Source: Zygnema cylindricum (taxonomy: Eukaryota > Streptophyta > Zygnematophyceae > Zygnematales > Zygnemataceae). From it: a stretch of DNA of 64,000 bases. This document shows, piece by piece, positions 24,341-36,690 of this stretch (its first letter is position 1; each line of letters begins with the position of its first letter). The position numbers and the translations under genes are program-made. Location of the stretch: the NCBI GenBank assembly GCA_037447655.1, contig JBBHKE010002138.1, positions 1 to 64,000 of the forward strand. Direction: 5' to 3'. Under the pieces are notes generated by a model. The model did no database searches. It saw nothing but the letters and a program-made list of their open reading frames with translations, and was not told where the DNA came from.

Positions 24341-24530
24341 GATTTGTCGCGTTCCCTAAGATTTGCAAAAGGAATAGTGGTACTACCGTGTCAGATTTGA
24401 GACGCTTTGTCGCGTTCAATAAGATTTGCAAAATGAATAGTGTAATAATGTGTCAGATTTGCGATGCTTTGTCGCGTTGCCTATATTTGCGAAATGAATA
24501 TTGTACTACCGTGTCAGATTTGTGTTGTTC
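24341..24530. repeat. 62-63 bp tandem repeat, about three copies
   Basis: TGTCGCGTT recurs at about 24345, 24408 and 24470, each followed by TA-GATTTGCAAAA-GAATAGTG and GTGTCAGATTTG. Copies differ at several positions. Confidence 0.8.
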
Positions 24531-24540
24531 TACAACCACC

Positions 24541-24850
24541 GGTGCAGGTGGAGGAGCTGCAGTAGTAGTAGAAGTAAACATGATACACTCTCAGAAGCTA
24601 TCAAGAATCCTCCCAAACAGCTGTTTTTAAGTGCTCACCAATTCTTATACAAACATCCAAAACCTCACAAAACTCTATCGGAATATAGAGTAGCATAAAC
24701 AGTGATAACTCCTAAAGTTTTAGCACAATTGACTTGACAACACTCAAGATATAATACTCAGAAGTTTCCCAAAAACTTTTTGCAGTTTTACTACTTGGAA
24801 GTCTGGATACATAATATGTTCTGAGTCCTAAGTCTTATACTTGTGTTGAA
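24541..24850 (-). pseudogene. Copia gag start and leader fragment
   Basis: On the minus strand a frame begins M-F-T-S-T-T-T-A-A-P-P-P-A-P-V-V-V-E-Q, the same start motif (STSTTTAxxPP...VVVEQ) found in the Copia copies at 31546 (plus), 36830 (plus) and 29200 (minus). The upstream leader matches the leader/LTR end of those copies (revcomp of TTAGGACTTAG...CCAG). The rest of the element is missing. Confidence 0.6.
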
Positions 24851-24884
24851 CTGGCAACACTAGTGTACTTGAGAGGTACATCAA

Positions 24885-25000
24885 ACCACCAAGCTACCAC
24901 TAATCTGTCAAGCTACCACTAAGCTATCACTAAGCTACCACTAAAATATCACTAAGCTACCACTAAAATATCACTAAGCTACCACTGAGTTACCCACTAA
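24885..25000. repeat. Minisatellite of CTACCACTAA-type units
   Basis: AAGCTACCACTAA and AAATATCACTAAG alternate about nine times with an 11-bp step, giving a 22-bp double unit in the middle. Confidence 0.8.
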
Positions 25001-25124
25001 GTTGACTAGAATCGTATCTATCGCAGTTGCTCTATCCTGTACAGAATCACATTAAGAATATCAGACGCTGCGTTGTCTGTACGGACCATATCAAATATAA
25101 TCATGGTTGCGTTGTCATGTGTTT

Positions 25125-25215
25125 GTAGCTTCGCTATTGCGTTGCTCTGCTGCTGCACTGCTCTGCTGCTGCGCTGCTTTGCTGCTACATTGCTCTACTG
25201 TATAGCAACTGCGCT
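25125..25215. repeat. CTGCTG-type minisatellite
   Basis: Imperfect repeats of GCTCTGCTGCTGC- units with a period near 21 bp, directly before the satellite array. Confidence 0.7.
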
Positions 25216-25239
25216 GCTCTGAGACTGAAAACTTTTCAA

Positions 25240-27210
25240 AAGACAACAAATATCAATGTTAATGTCAGTGTTAACGACAATGTGAATGTAACACAACTTT
25301 GTGTTTGCGCTAACAATAATATTGGTAAAAAACAGTTTATATTGTTAGCTCCCACAAAAATAGTTCAAAAAAACTATAAACCATGTTAATAACTCAAATT
25401 TGTGTTAGCGGTAACGATAATCTATTGTAACGAAAAACGTTTATTATTACTTTCAAAAAATATTTAAAAAAAACTCAAAACTATGTTTGCAACACAAATT
25501 TGTATTTGCGTCAACAACAAAAATATTAACGAACAAAGTATTTTGCTAACACGGACAAAGAGAGTTAAAAAAATCCCTAAACCATGTTTCTATCACGAAT
25601 TTGTGTTTGCACCAACAAAGATATTTGTAACAAACAACGTTTATTGTTCTCGCACTCAAAAAGATCTAAAATAAACTCCGAACCATGTTTGTAACGCAAC
25701 TTGTTTGCCCGTACAACAATATTGGTAAAAAACACTTTATATTGTTAGCGCTCACAAATATTGTGCAAATAAACTTTCAACCATGTTATTATGCTCACAA
25801 AAACAGTAAATAATACCCTTAGTTACATTTGCAACACAAATTTGTGTTTGCGTTAACAACACAAATATTCACAAACAATGTTTATTGTTAACGCACACAA
25901 AGAGAGTTAAAAAAATCCCTAAACCTTGTTTGGATCACGTATTCGAGTTTGCGCTTACAAAGATAGTTTTAACAAACAACATTAATTGTTTTTGCTCTCA
26001 AAAAGATGTAAAATAAACTTAAAACCATGGTTTTTACAAAATTTTGTGTTTGCGCTAATAAGAATAATGGTTACAAACGCTTTACATTGTTAGCACTCAC
26101 AAAAATAGGTCAAATTAACTCTAAACCATGTTTATAACTCAAATTTGTGTTTGCGCTAACAACAATTTTTTGTAAACTTCAACGTTTATTATTATTCTCA
26201 CAAAAACAGCAAATATTACGCTCAACTTTATCTGCAATAAAACTTTGTGTTTGCGTTAATAACAAAAATACTAACAAAAAAAGATTGTTGTTAACGCACA
26301 TCAAGATATTTAAAAAAACAACATACCACGTTTCTATCACAAATTTGAGTTTGCGCTGACAAAGATATTCATGACAAACAACCTTTATTGTTCGCGTTAA
26401 CAAAAAGAGGTAAAATAAACTCCGAACCATGTTTGTAACACAACTTTGTTTTTGCGCTAACAACAATATTGGTAACAAACACTTTATATTGTTAGCGCCC
26501 ACAAAAATAGTTTCAAATAAACTCTCAACCATGTTTATAACTCAAATTTGTGTTTGCGCTAACAATAAATTATTGTAACAAAAAACGTGTATTTTTACGA
26601 TCACAAAAATAGTAAAAACAAATCTTAAAACCATTTTTGCAACAAAAATTTGTGTTTGCGTTAACAACACAAATATTAGCAAACAAATTATATTGTTAAC
26701 GCCCAGTAAGAGAGTTAAAAAAAATCCCTAAACCATGTTTCTATCACAAATGTGAGTTTGCGCTAACAAAAATACTCGTAAAAAACAATGTTTATTATTC
26801 ACGCTCACAAAAACAGATTAAATACGCTGAGGAATATGTTTCTAACATAAATTTGTGTTTGCTCGTACAACAATATTGGTAAGAAACATTTTATATTGTT
26901 GGCGCTCACAAAAATTGTTCAAACAAACTATAAACCATGTTTATAACTTAAATTTGTGTTTGCGATAACCATAATTTCTTGTAAACTTCAACGTTTATTA
27001 TTACCCTCACAAAAACAGTAAATAATACCCTGAACTATATTTGTAACACAAATTTGTGTTTACGTTAACAGCCAAAATGTTAACGAACAAAGTTTATTGT
27101 TAACGTACACAAACAGACTTAAATAGAACCTTTAACCATGTTCTACCACATATTTGAGTTTGCGCTAACAAAGATATTTGTAACAAACAACGTTTATTGT
27201 TAGCGTAACG
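25240..27210. repeat. Satellite array: ~102-bp monomers in a four-monomer higher-order repeat
   Basis: The landmark AATTTGTGTTTGCG-TAACAA recurs about every 102 bp, some 19-20 times. Monomers fall into four types that repeat in the same order. A has ATTGGTAAAAAACACTTTATATTGTTAGCGCTCACAAA. B has TTGTAAC-AAACGTTTATTATTAC-CTCACAAAAACAGTAAA. C has GTTAACGCACACAAAGAGAGTTAAAAAAATCCC. D has GATATTTGTAACAAACAACGTTTATTGTT. A starts near 25297, 25700, 26044, 26446 and 26857; D near 25601, 25944, 26347, 26753 and 27158. The higher-order unit is thus about 403-411 bp, except one unit shortened by about 60 bp within its B monomer (around 25790). Confidence 0.85.
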
Positions 27211-27239
27211 AGATATTTAGACATAGATACAGTTTGTAA

Positions 27240-27900
27240 TGTATGGCGTACGGAACATCCGAAACGGATACAGCGCATTTTGTTTCGAAGTCGAAACAAA
27301 TAGTGCGCAAGTATTTATGACAGCCACGATTGTAATCCGGTTTAATCGGACGACCACAAACCATGCCGAGATTGCGGAATAGGTTTTCGGCAATTTGCGG
27401 TCGCCGTCACATCAATCGCCACGTGGCACAATCACATTGGATTACGGCATCTCCGGGGATTCCATGAACGAATCCAAAAATGACATGTGTCGACTAGTTG
27501 GCCATGTCGTACAGTGGTCGTACAAAAAGTACACCGACATCTATACCTTTATGTACGATACACTATTATGATTGGTGCCGTACTTCAGTAGATAGAGTTT
27601 TAGAGAGAGATAGGACTTAGAAAAAATTGATAGATTGGACCCTCTCTCCCAGAGAGTTTTTGTACAAAAGGTCAACTTTGACCCTTTATAACTTACTGCT
27701 CAGGGGAGCAAATTCATAGAAAAAATTAAGATTCTTTTTGCTATAGACTCATGGGAGTCTTGTCTTCACATGGGTGAAGTTGGTCAATGTCAGGGTGGCA
27801 GTTATTCTTGTGGAAACAGAAAAGGGTCAAGGTTATCTAAGGGGCTTCCAGTGAGCTGCCTACTCTGAGGCCCAAATGGAGGTCTCAAAGTTTCACAACT
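27240..27900 (+). repeat. LTR-like repeat D, copy 1
   Basis: Matches 62700-63440 in order: GATTGCGG, GGCCATG-CGTAC, GTACAA-AAGTA, TTATGATT, TAGGACTTAGAA, CCTCTCTCCCA, CATAACTTA-TGCTCAGGGGAG, GATTCTTTTTGC, GACTCA-GGGAGTCT and CAGGGTGG. This looks like the LTR and leader of an element whose body is absent. It ends against the minus-strand Copia fragment. Confidence 0.6.
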
Positions 27901-29480
27901 TGCCTACCCCTTTTAAAGGTGACGTCAAATCCTTTGCTTTCAACAAGTGATGTAGAAATAAGGTTCTTTTTGAATTAAAAGACATAAAAAACATTGTGAA
28001 GTGTTCTTTCAACCGACTTCCTTCCTACATCTACCAGCAGAGAAACATCACCTTGAGAAGTAGTTTGAACACTCATGCCACATGCATAGTAAATATTCCT
28101 GGAAGGTGTAGCCTTGAGATTAGTGAAGATCGACTTGTTCCACCTCATCTGGGTCGATGCTCCCGTGTCCATGATCCATCCGGCGTCCTTTGAGCCCTCC
28201 ATTGCTGCCGCCATAGCAAATAGTTTTGATTCATCCTGTTCGTTGAAGCTCAAAGACTGATCCTCCTCAGTAACAGATGAAGAAAACATAAAATTGGTTT
28301 GAACTTGCTTTCCAGAGAAGCCCTGATTAAATGGACTCTGCTGCCAACCCGGCCTATATAGACCTGTTTCGTTTGCCTTTTTCAGTTTAGAACAGTATCT
28401 ATAGCCATGACCACGTTCCGAACAATAAAAACAGGCGGTCATGGATTGTCAAATTTGACTTTGATTAATCTGTTTAAACTAACCCTGATTTTGGTTAAGC
28501 TGATCCCTAGGTTTATCAAACTGATTTATTGACTAGTTAAATTGACCTTTCCTCTCAAAATCTGTGTTACAAGCCTCGACTTGTTTTTCTCCATTAACAA
28601 CCTTTGACGTAAACTCTTCTTCCAAAATAATATTGATAGCTAACTGAAGTGTCCAGCTAGCTTTATCATGCATTTTAAGTGCAATAGATTCATCTTTCAT
28701 ACTGCTAAAGAGATCTCTAATGACCAAAGCAGCTTGCTAAAATTCAGAAAAGGTTCCACCTGCACAAGCATCAGCATCAATAAAAGCTCGAAAGTTATTG
28801 GTATACTCGGCCATTGTTCCCCCCGAGTATTTGTAGTCCTAGATCTTTCCTGCCAACAGAAGTTTTTCTTACACGTTCGCCTTCTCATAAGACGCCATAA
28901 GAGATTTCCAAATATCAATCGTCTTTTTCATTTTGATTTGTGACATAACCAGTTTCTCCGAGAGACATAGTTTTAGAGTATTTCAAGCCTGTGAATTTTT
29001 TTTCGCCCAAGTTGGATCAGACTCATCAAGTGATCCATCTAGAATCTCCATCAAACCTGCAGTTTCAAAGTACGACTCAACCATATCCGCCCAGCAAAGC
29101 ATATTTTTTCTCATTAAAGATAGGAATTCTTGAAGACATGCCTATAACCTATTGTTCTATGAATACCGGCACAGGTGGAGCTGCAGCAGTAGTTGTAGAA
29201 GTATACATGTTTTTCTACAAAACTAACAAGAATCCTACCAAACAAATGTTTTTTGAACACTACAGAATCAGACTCACAACTCCAAATACAACCAAAATCA
29301 ATATACAAGTAGATCACCACATAGACTGTCAATTGCCGAAATTGAAGCATAAATGGTCCATTAAACCATAAGATATAGAAGTTGGAAGCTTCCCAAATAC
29401 TGCCTCTAAGTTTCCATATTCTCAAAACTGGATACTACATTTTTTCTAAGTCCTAAACTTTATGCACTGATAGTAGATCT
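27880..29480 (-). pseudogene. Copia fragment: leader, gag, zinc knuckle, protease
   Basis: Read on the minus strand, the gag start (T-S-T-T-T-A-A-A-P-P-V-P) lies near 29200, followed by gag pieces at 28918-28697 and 28727-28533. A zinc knuckle (C-F-Y-C-S-E-R-G-H-G-Y-R-Y-C) lies near 28430 and a protease with intact D-T-G-A-S near 28170. Then come L-H-N-V-F-Y-V and N-L-I-S-T-S-L-V-E-S-K-G-F near 27970-27910, after which similarity stops. Integrase and reverse transcriptase are absent. Internal stops split the gag. Its sequence is close to the plus-strand element at 30.6-36.7 kb (both share K-L-K-K-A-N-E-x-G-L-Y-R and M-S-V-Q-T-x-x-Q-G-D-V-S-L), so it is the same Copia family. Part of an LTR remains at about 29370-29480. 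Confidence 0.8.
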
Positions 29481-29489
29481 GAACTAACT

Positions 29490-30600
29490 AACTAATCAAC
29501 AACTAACACCTTGCGCTATCGTACTGCACTACAAAATGACAAGGTACCGGAATTGTACGTCATTGTACTCGCGGTACTTTCAAAACCCTAATTACCGCTA
29601 GCCGTAATCTGAGTTACGAAATACTAATTCTTAATGCGCTAAAATACAAAACACTGTGTTACAAATATTTTCAATTTTGACGTCGTATAACTAATGTTGG
29701 TTTCGCTTAGTCATCATCAGTCCCATAGTCCACCTGATTGTTGTCTAGAAGTACGGTCCACCTGGGCGCGTACAATTATGTTTGGTCACCTGTGGTCCCC
29801 ACACGAATCTTGTCTGTCAAATCGATTCGTTACCAACGGTACTCGTTATTCCGTTCAAGTAATTGTTCCTAAATGCTCGCTTTTAATTCCTCCAGTCCGA
29901 TCCAGTGATGCCGCTCGTTCGATAATCAACGCGTGTATGTTGTTGTCGGCGCTCTTTCGGAATATCTGCACAACCCTTAGATAACGACGCGTGTCCTTGT
30001 TAACGTACAACACACTCTGCTATTGTAACACTAATAAAGGTAAGTATTACAATTTGACTTAGACAAAAATATTCCAAGTCCTAAAATCCTCCTCGCACTA
30101 TTATCTGCTGAGATCAAAGCTTTAATTTCAACAATGTTAAACGTAACCGAAAATTCGTTTACTATTCTATATAAGCGGACAAGCCCTATTTGTTTACTAA
30201 CACTCAATATCAATTGTACACACTAATGACGTAATTCGAGTAAGGACAAGCTTCCGTTTCCACAAAGTTTCAACCGACATTGAAACTTTAAATTTGACGA
30301 GATCCGACGCGTCATAGTGGTCTACTTTCAGATTGTGGTAAATATTTGTCGGTTCGATCTTGTCTATTACACGGTATGTCACTATTAGGTCGTACGCGCC
30401 ATTGCGTAACCTTTCTTTCAATAACGAGCTGTCCAATGTGATCTCTTTAATTCCGTACAGTCTAGATTGTCAAACTACACTAATTCTAATACATAGTTTG
30501 AAACAACTCCGAAATTTTTTCTAAGTTTTGGAGTTTTCCTCTCACAAAATATAGAGAGGACTAAAGCTTTCAAAAAAAACATTTCCCTAAAGCTTTAGCC
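29490..30600. other. No gene recognised
   Basis: Contains open frames at 29694-29984 (plus) and 30197-30436 and 30031-30213 (minus). The last two have ordinary amino-acid composition (D-S-S-L-L-K-E-R-L-R-N-G-A-Y-D-L-I-V-T-Y) but match no family I can name. No splice signals connect them convincingly. Confidence 0.35.
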
Positions 30601-30609
30601 TCTGAAATC

Positions 30610-31540
30610 TGTTGAAAATTGGAAATCTTATTTTCAGTAGATGGGACTGTGAGAGGAGACACAAATAGCTTAGAATATTTTCTAAGTACTCTGCTTTAGT
30701 ACTTACCTTAACAAGTGTTACAGTAGAAAAAGTACAATATAGTGTATTGTACTTTTACAGGGACGCCCGTCGCCAAGAGAAACGTATGGAGGTTTTACGG
30801 AGTGGCGTCGACAATCAGTTACATGCATCAACAGGGAAACGTTTCTATTCACCAGATCAGACGAACGGAATTTGAACCGGTTTTTTCAGAAATACATGGT
30901 ACGGTTCATCCTTATGATCATTTATTGAATTTGTGCCAACGGACGCAATTCACCTGGGACCACAAGCGTGATTCACGTGGGACCACAAGTGACGAAGTAC
31001 TCAGGTGTTTCGTACTACACAGTCACAATCGGCTGGACTTTAGCGGCTACCGCTGACTAAGCACCTAAAACATTTATTGTACGGTTTGCTATCTGAAAAT
31101 ATTTGAAAAACATTGTTTTGTAGCTTAGTATAATAAGAAATTGTGTTTTAGTAATTAGGTTTTTCAAAAATAATAAATAGGTTTTTTGAGGTACTCACGG
31201 TACAATAAAGCACATGCTGGATACTATGTCGTAGGTCAGGATAGTTTTTGTAGTACGGCTACCTGAATTACTATGACCTGTAGATACTCACTGTGAGTAT
31301 ATAGTTTAGGACTTAGCTAATTTTGTATTATCCAGTTTTGGGATTATGAAATTTTAAGGGAGGTTTTTAGGAAAATTCTAAGAGTCATATCTTATGGTTT
31401 ACTAGGTCATTTGGGCTGCAATTTTGGGAATTGCCAGTTTCCTCTGTTATGTATAAATGTAGGAAATTTAAAGCATATTGCCACTTTGAGACATATTTTG
31501 TGTTGAATCAAAGTTGGCGATTAAGTAGGTGCTTGATAGT
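30610..31540 (+). repeat. 5' LTR plus leader of the second Copia element
   Basis: Matches 35749-36690 over nearly its full length, roughly 90% by eye, including GACGC-CGTCGC-AAGAGAAACGTATG and TACTCACTGTGAGTATATAG. The exact LTR/leader border is not clear; no tRNA-complementary site was recognised. Confidence 0.75.
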
Positions 31541-31545
31541 TTCTG

Positions 31546-32600
31546 ATGTTTTCTATATCTACTTCCACTACTACTGCTGGTTCTCCTCCAGGAACGGTGG
31601 TTGTAGAACATCAAGTTATAGGCCTTGCGTCAAAAATTCCTATCTTCAATGGCCAAAAGTATGCGTATTGGGCGGCGATGGTTGAATCGTCGTTTGAAAC
31701 TGCTGACTTATTGGGGGTTCTGGATGGCTCTCTTGATGAAACAGATCCAAGTTGGGCGAAAAAAAATTCAATGGCAAAAAACAATCTAATCATTTGTATT
31801 TCAGCAAATATAGTCATGTCTCGACTGAAAATGAAGAAGGCGAGGGAGATTTGGACATCACTGAAATCCGCTTTTGAGAAAGCCAATGTTTGAAGAAGCT
31901 CTTGGTGGCTGGAAAAATTTGGGGATACAAAAACTCGAGGGGGAACTATGGTCGAGTATTGTGACAATTTTTGTGCACTTATTGATGCACAAATTTTTTT
32001 TTGGGTGGTCATTTCTTGAGTTTCAACAGGCAGCTTTGCTTATTAGAGGACTTCTTAGTAGCATGAAAGGTGTGTTTGCTCAGTTAAAAAATCATGATAA
32101 AGCTAGTTGGTCGTTTCAATTAGCATACAATCTTATAGTAGAGGAAAAATCTAATACTAAACTCCTTGAGGGAGAATGAAGGTTAAAGCTTTTGCCACAG
32201 ACATTCACAAAAAAAAACATGTTAATCAGAACGAAGTCAGTATAACCAAAATCAGAATCAATTCAATCAGTTTAATCAGAGGCCAATTAGACAATCTTCT
32301 ACTACTTATTTCTATTGCTCTAAGAAGGGTCATGGATACAAGTATTGTCCTAAGCTGAAAAAAGCAAATGAGATAGGTTTATACAGGCTAGGTTGGCAGG
32401 AAAGCTAATTTCACAAAGGCTTTTCTGGAAATCCCACCCGTGGAAATGCTCTTCCTTCTACTTCTGCAACTGATGCAAATGAGTCTTTGAGCTTCAATGA
32501 GCAAGAGGAAGCAGATTTATTTGCTATGGCGGCAACAATGGAGGGTCTGAATGATGCTGGATGGATCATGGACACAGGAGCATCGGCCCACATGTTCTAG
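31546..32600 (+). pseudogene. Copia gag, zinc knuckle and protease (second element)
   Basis: Gag opens with S-T-S-T-T-T-A-G-S-P-P-G-T-V-V-V-E and continues I-P-I-F-N-G-Q-K-Y-A-Y-W, the Copia gag W block, then W-T-S-L-K-S-A-F-E-K-A. A frameshift near 31890 moves the frame, with further gag to 32179. The knuckle (C-S-K-K-G-H-G-Y-K-Y-C) is near 32320. The protease retains I-M-D-T-G-A-S-A-H near 32575 with its catalytic Asp but meets a stop right after it (near 32598). The family usually forms virus-like particles from gag; this copy is not intact. Confidence 0.85.
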
Positions 32601-32639
32601 AACAAGGCGGCTTTTACAAATCTGTAGCAAACGCTTCCA

Positions 32640-33840
32640 AATAGTATATACTATGCTTGTGGGATGAGTGTTCAAACTTCAGCTCAAGGTGATGTATCTT
32701 TAATGATAGATGTGGGGGGAAAGTCGGTAGAAATAACCCTTCACAATGTTTTGTATGTTCCATACTTTATAAAGAATCTTTTCTCTACATCATTAGTAAA
32801 GAGCAAAGACTTTGAAGTCATTCCGAAAAGAGGTATACAGTTTATGAGCAAGAAAAGAAAAGTGACAGTAACAGGAACTAGAGATGCTAGAAAAATGTAC
32901 CGGGTGGACATGGTTGAGTATAAAGAAAATGATGTTCTCTACTTCAGTGTCCAATGTCATAATGAGTTGTGGCATAAGAGGTTAGGATATATGAATTATG
33001 ATAGTCTAGAGAAAATGGTGAATTCGGGAAAGGTTGATGGAGTTTCTCTCACTTCTCATCCTATAAATCATGTGATAGTTGCTCACTTGGCAAGGTCCAC
33101 AAATTGCCATTTCCACAGGAAACAGACCACAAATCAGAAAAACATCTATAGCTAATACATTCTGATGTTCTATGTCATTCGCTAGTGGCTTTGGCTAGAG
33201 GAGTCCACTATATGGTCACGTTCACATATGACTAGTCAAGGTATACCAAATTTTACTTTATGCAACACAAAAGTGAAGTGTTTACTCACTTTAAACACTA
33301 CAAGGCGTGGGCCGAAAAGCTTCATGGAGTTCTAATCTTGGCGCAGAGATTGGACAATGAGGAGAATACACATCAAAGGAATTCAAAAAAAATCTCTTTC
33401 AGCAAGGTATCAATCACAATCTAACATTTCTATATACACCGAAACAGAATGGTATTTCTTAGAGATTAAATAGTACAGTGACAAAGAGTGCTCGGTCCAT
33501 GCTTGCAGATAAAGGGCTAGATTAGAAATTTTGGGTTGAAGAACTTAAACTGTGCTGTTTATATTAAGAACAGAAATGCTTCTAGATGTGTTAGCCCTAC
33601 ACCTTATGAGCTTCAAACACGAGAGGAACCTGATGTTATTCACCTTTAGATCTCTGGCAGCAAGTGTTTTATTTTAGATACTTTACAGGATAGATGGAAA
33701 ATGGAGACTAAATGCTTACCTAGGATTTTCATGGGGTAGGATGATGTTGTGAAAGGGTATAGAGATTTTGTATTTGAAAAAAAAAGTGATGATCTTTATG
33801 AATATCTAGATTAAAGATGAACAGGATTCGGTTGACTTAT
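32640..33840 (+). pseudogene. Copia pre-integrase and integrase, decayed
   Basis: 32664-33155 is an open run covering M-S-V-Q-T-S-A-Q-G-D-V-S-L, L-H-N-V-L-Y-V-P-Y, and the zinc-binding region E-L-W-H-K-R-L-G-Y-M-N-Y. The integrase core from 33160 to about 33790 is present only as scattered pieces: L-H-S-D-V-L-like at 33155, N-S-T-V-T-K-S-A-R-S-M near 33470, and P-Y-E-L near 33600. It has several stops and shifts. Confidence 0.8.
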
Positions 33841-34209
33841 TTAAAGTGCCAGATCAACCGGCAAAGGAAAAACATGAATATGTCATTTTTCATCAGACGC
33901 AGCGAGTCGTCTTTCCACCGGCAAGTGGGACACCTCTTCCTTTAGTTCCTCTGGTGCATTCACATGATGCTTCACCACAAGTTACAACTAAGGAGGAAAT
34001 AACTGCTACAGAATCGCTACCCGCTCAAGCAAAAAAAATAGAAAAATAAGAGGTTGCCGACGATTTCAGCCTCAAATTTTTCGAGGGAAAAAAATCTAGC
34101 AGCCGTCTGCAAGCAAGCTCTCACTTTCCTTTTTCTGCAGCTACAAAGAAGCCTCTAACAATTCAAGAGGCCTCTTTCATCACCCGAGAGAAATTAATGG
34201 ATCGAGGCG

Positions 34210-35010
34210 GCAAACGATAAAATAGAGTCTATTATAGAGGCACAGACCTAGGAGCTGGTGGATCTTCCTCTGGGCAGAAAAGCCATCGCCAACAAATGGG
34301 TATTCAATATGAAGTTGAACCCAGACAACACTATTGAAAGGTATAAGGCCAAACTAGTGGCCAAAGGGTACAATCAAAAAGAAGGTATTGAATATAAATA
34401 AACCTTATCTTCAATTGTCAAATTTCCCACTGTCATAATTTTGCTAACTCTAGCGGCTATAAAGAATATAGAAATACATCAAATGGATGTTAAAACCGCT
34501 TATTTGCATAGAGAGTTAGATTACCCTTTTATATGAAGCAACTTGAAATCTATATAAAAACTGGAAAGGAAAAATTAGTGTGTAAATTGATGAAATCTGT
34601 GTATGGGCTAAAACAAGCCCGGGACAATATATTTTAAAGTTAGATGAGTTTTTTACTAGGCTATGTTTTAAGAGAATTAGCTCATATCATTCTGTATATG
34701 TCTTACAAAGGGAGGATGGGATAATATACATTGCTCTATAAATGGATGACTTGTTATTAATAAGTAAGTCAATAAATGAAATAAACAGCATTAAAGTGGC
34801 TTTAAGGTCTAGGTTCGAGATGAAAGACCTTTGTGAGGCCAAGTATATCTTAGGAATACAGGTAGAAAGAGACAGAAAGAAAAGACTGATTATGTTGACT
34901 CAAAAAAAAGTAATAGGTAAAATGCTAGAAAAAATTGAAATGAAAGATATAAAAGGGGTCTGTAATTCTCATGGATTTCTAACAAGAATTAGAAGAAAGT
35001 GATTCGGATT
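34210..35010 (+). pseudogene. Copia reverse transcriptase, decayed (second element)
   Basis: Recognisable blocks in order: G-R-K-A-I-A-N-K-W-V-F near 34275, Y-K-A-K-L-V-A-K-G-Y near 34340, M-D-V-K-T-A-Y-L near 34482, V-Y-G-L-K-Q-A near 34600, and M-D-D-L-L-L-I-S at 34742, where the usual Y-V-D-D reads X-M-D-D after a stop. L-C-E-A-K-Y-I-L-G-I-Q-V lies near 34830. Several stops break the frame. Confidence 0.8.
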
Positions 35011-35239
35011 CAGGCATTATAGTGTGTGAGAGTCTAGAGTCAGGGGAGGAAGAGTTTATGGCTTCAAAGCCATATAGACAGGTAGTTGGAAGTCTTATAT
35101 ATTTTATGAACTGGTGAGACGTGATGTTGCAGCAACTGTGGGAGTTTTGAGTAGAAGTGCGCAAAATCCTAAAAAGGCAGACTGGGAGGTAGCAAAAAGG
35201 GTGTTGAGATATTTTATAGGTACTCGAAATCTTAAGCTT

Positions 35240-35725
35240 GTACTCAAGGGAGCAGAAGTGAAAATATAGACATGGAGCGACGCTAGCTATAGGGACATGC
35301 CAAGCCGGAAATCTACAACCGCCTTTGTTCTAAAGATTGGAGATGGAACTTGCAGCTGGAGTAGCAAATTAAAAAAGGTTAAATCTCAATCCATAATGGA
35401 GTGAGATTATATGGCAGCAGCTTCCGCCCTCAAGGAGCTCCTATGGGTCAAATCTATTTTACACAAACTGAGGTATATGCAAACATGTCTTTGGGCTATT
35501 TGGTGTGACAACCAAGCAGCCATTACAATTACATCTAACCCCAACCATCACTTTAAGAACAAACACATGGATGTTAGACTTTACTTTGTTAGTAAAAAAG
35601 TACTTGCAAAAGTCATTAAACTGCGTTATTTACCGGACGAGAAGATTGTGGCTGACATGTTAACAAAAGCCCTTCCAGCTCCTAAGTTACAATTTTGTAG
35701 AGAGGCTATTAGACTAAGTGAGTAA
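35240..35725 (+). pseudogene. Copia RNase H, partly open (second element)
   Basis: 35411-35725 is open (104 residues) with A-A-A-S-A-L-K-E-L-L-W, W-C-D-N-Q-A-A-I near 35500, K-H-M-D-V-R near 35563, and A-D-M-L-T-K-A-L-P near 35650. The first half (S-Y-R-D-M-P-S-R-K-S-T near 35285, with S-W-S-S) is present but interrupted by stops. It ends 24 bp before the 3' LTR. Confidence 0.85.
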
Positions 35726-35748
35726 CTGAGTTTAAAGATTTAGGGGAG

Positions 35749-36690
35749 TGTTGAAAATTGGAAATCTTTTTTTCAGTAGATAGGGCTGTGAGGGGAGACT
35801 AAAATAACTTGGAATATTTTCTGAATACTTTGTTGTACTTGCCTTAATTATTGGTACAATAAAAAAAAAACAATATAGTGTATTGTATTTTTACAAAGAC
35901 GCGCGTCGCAAAGAGAAACGTATGCAGGTTTAACAGAGTGGCGTCGACAATCAGTTACACGCGTCAAGCAGGAAACGTTTGTATTCACCAGATCAGACGA
36001 ACGGAATTTGAACCGGTTGTTTCAGAAATACATGGTACGGTTTGACGTTATGATCATTGATTAAATTTGTGCCAACGGACGCGATTCACCTGGGACCACA
36101 AGCGTGATTCACGTGGGACCACAAGTGACGAAGCACTCAAGTGCTTCGTACTACACTGCCACAGTCAGCTGGACTTTAGCGAACACCGCTGACTAGGCAC
36201 CTGGAACATTTATTGTACGGTTCGCTATCTGAAAATATTTGAAAAACATTGTTTTGTAGTTTATTGTAATAAAAAATAGTGTTTCTGTAATTAGGTTTTT
36301 TGAAAATAATAATTAGGTTTTTGGAGGTACTCACGGTACAGTAAAGTACAGGCTGGATACTTTGTCGTAAGTCAAGAGAGTTTTTGTGGTACGGTTTCCT
36401 GAATTACTGTGACCAGTAGATACTCACTGTGAGTATATAGTTTAGGACTTAGCTAATTTTGTATCATCCAGTTTTGGGATTATGACATTTTAACGGCAGT
36501 TTTTGGGAAAATTCCAGGAGTTTTATCTTATGGTTTACTTGGTCATTTGGGCTGCAATTTTGGAAATAGACAGTTTACTCTGTTGTGTATCACTGTGGGA
36601 AATTTGAGGCATATTGGCTTTTTGAATCATATTTTCTGTAAGCTAAAAGTTGGTTGTTGAGTAGGTGTTTGATAGTTTCTGTTGTTTTCC
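35749..36690 (+). repeat. 3' LTR plus second leader of the second Copia element
   Basis: Copy of 30610-31540. It is followed directly by M-S-T-S-T-T-T-like gag start sequence at 36690-36712 and then by a 135-bp tandem copy. Confidence 0.75.

Noticed and set aside
25240-27210. Regularly spaced repeats considered as a CRISPR array
   Set aside because: Monomers are contiguous and similar along their whole length, without unique spacers or cas genes; this is a eukaryotic satellite.
30031-30436. Minus-strand frames considered as a viral movement-protein or transposase remnant
   Set aside because: No diagnostic motif could be found; the resemblance was only compositional.
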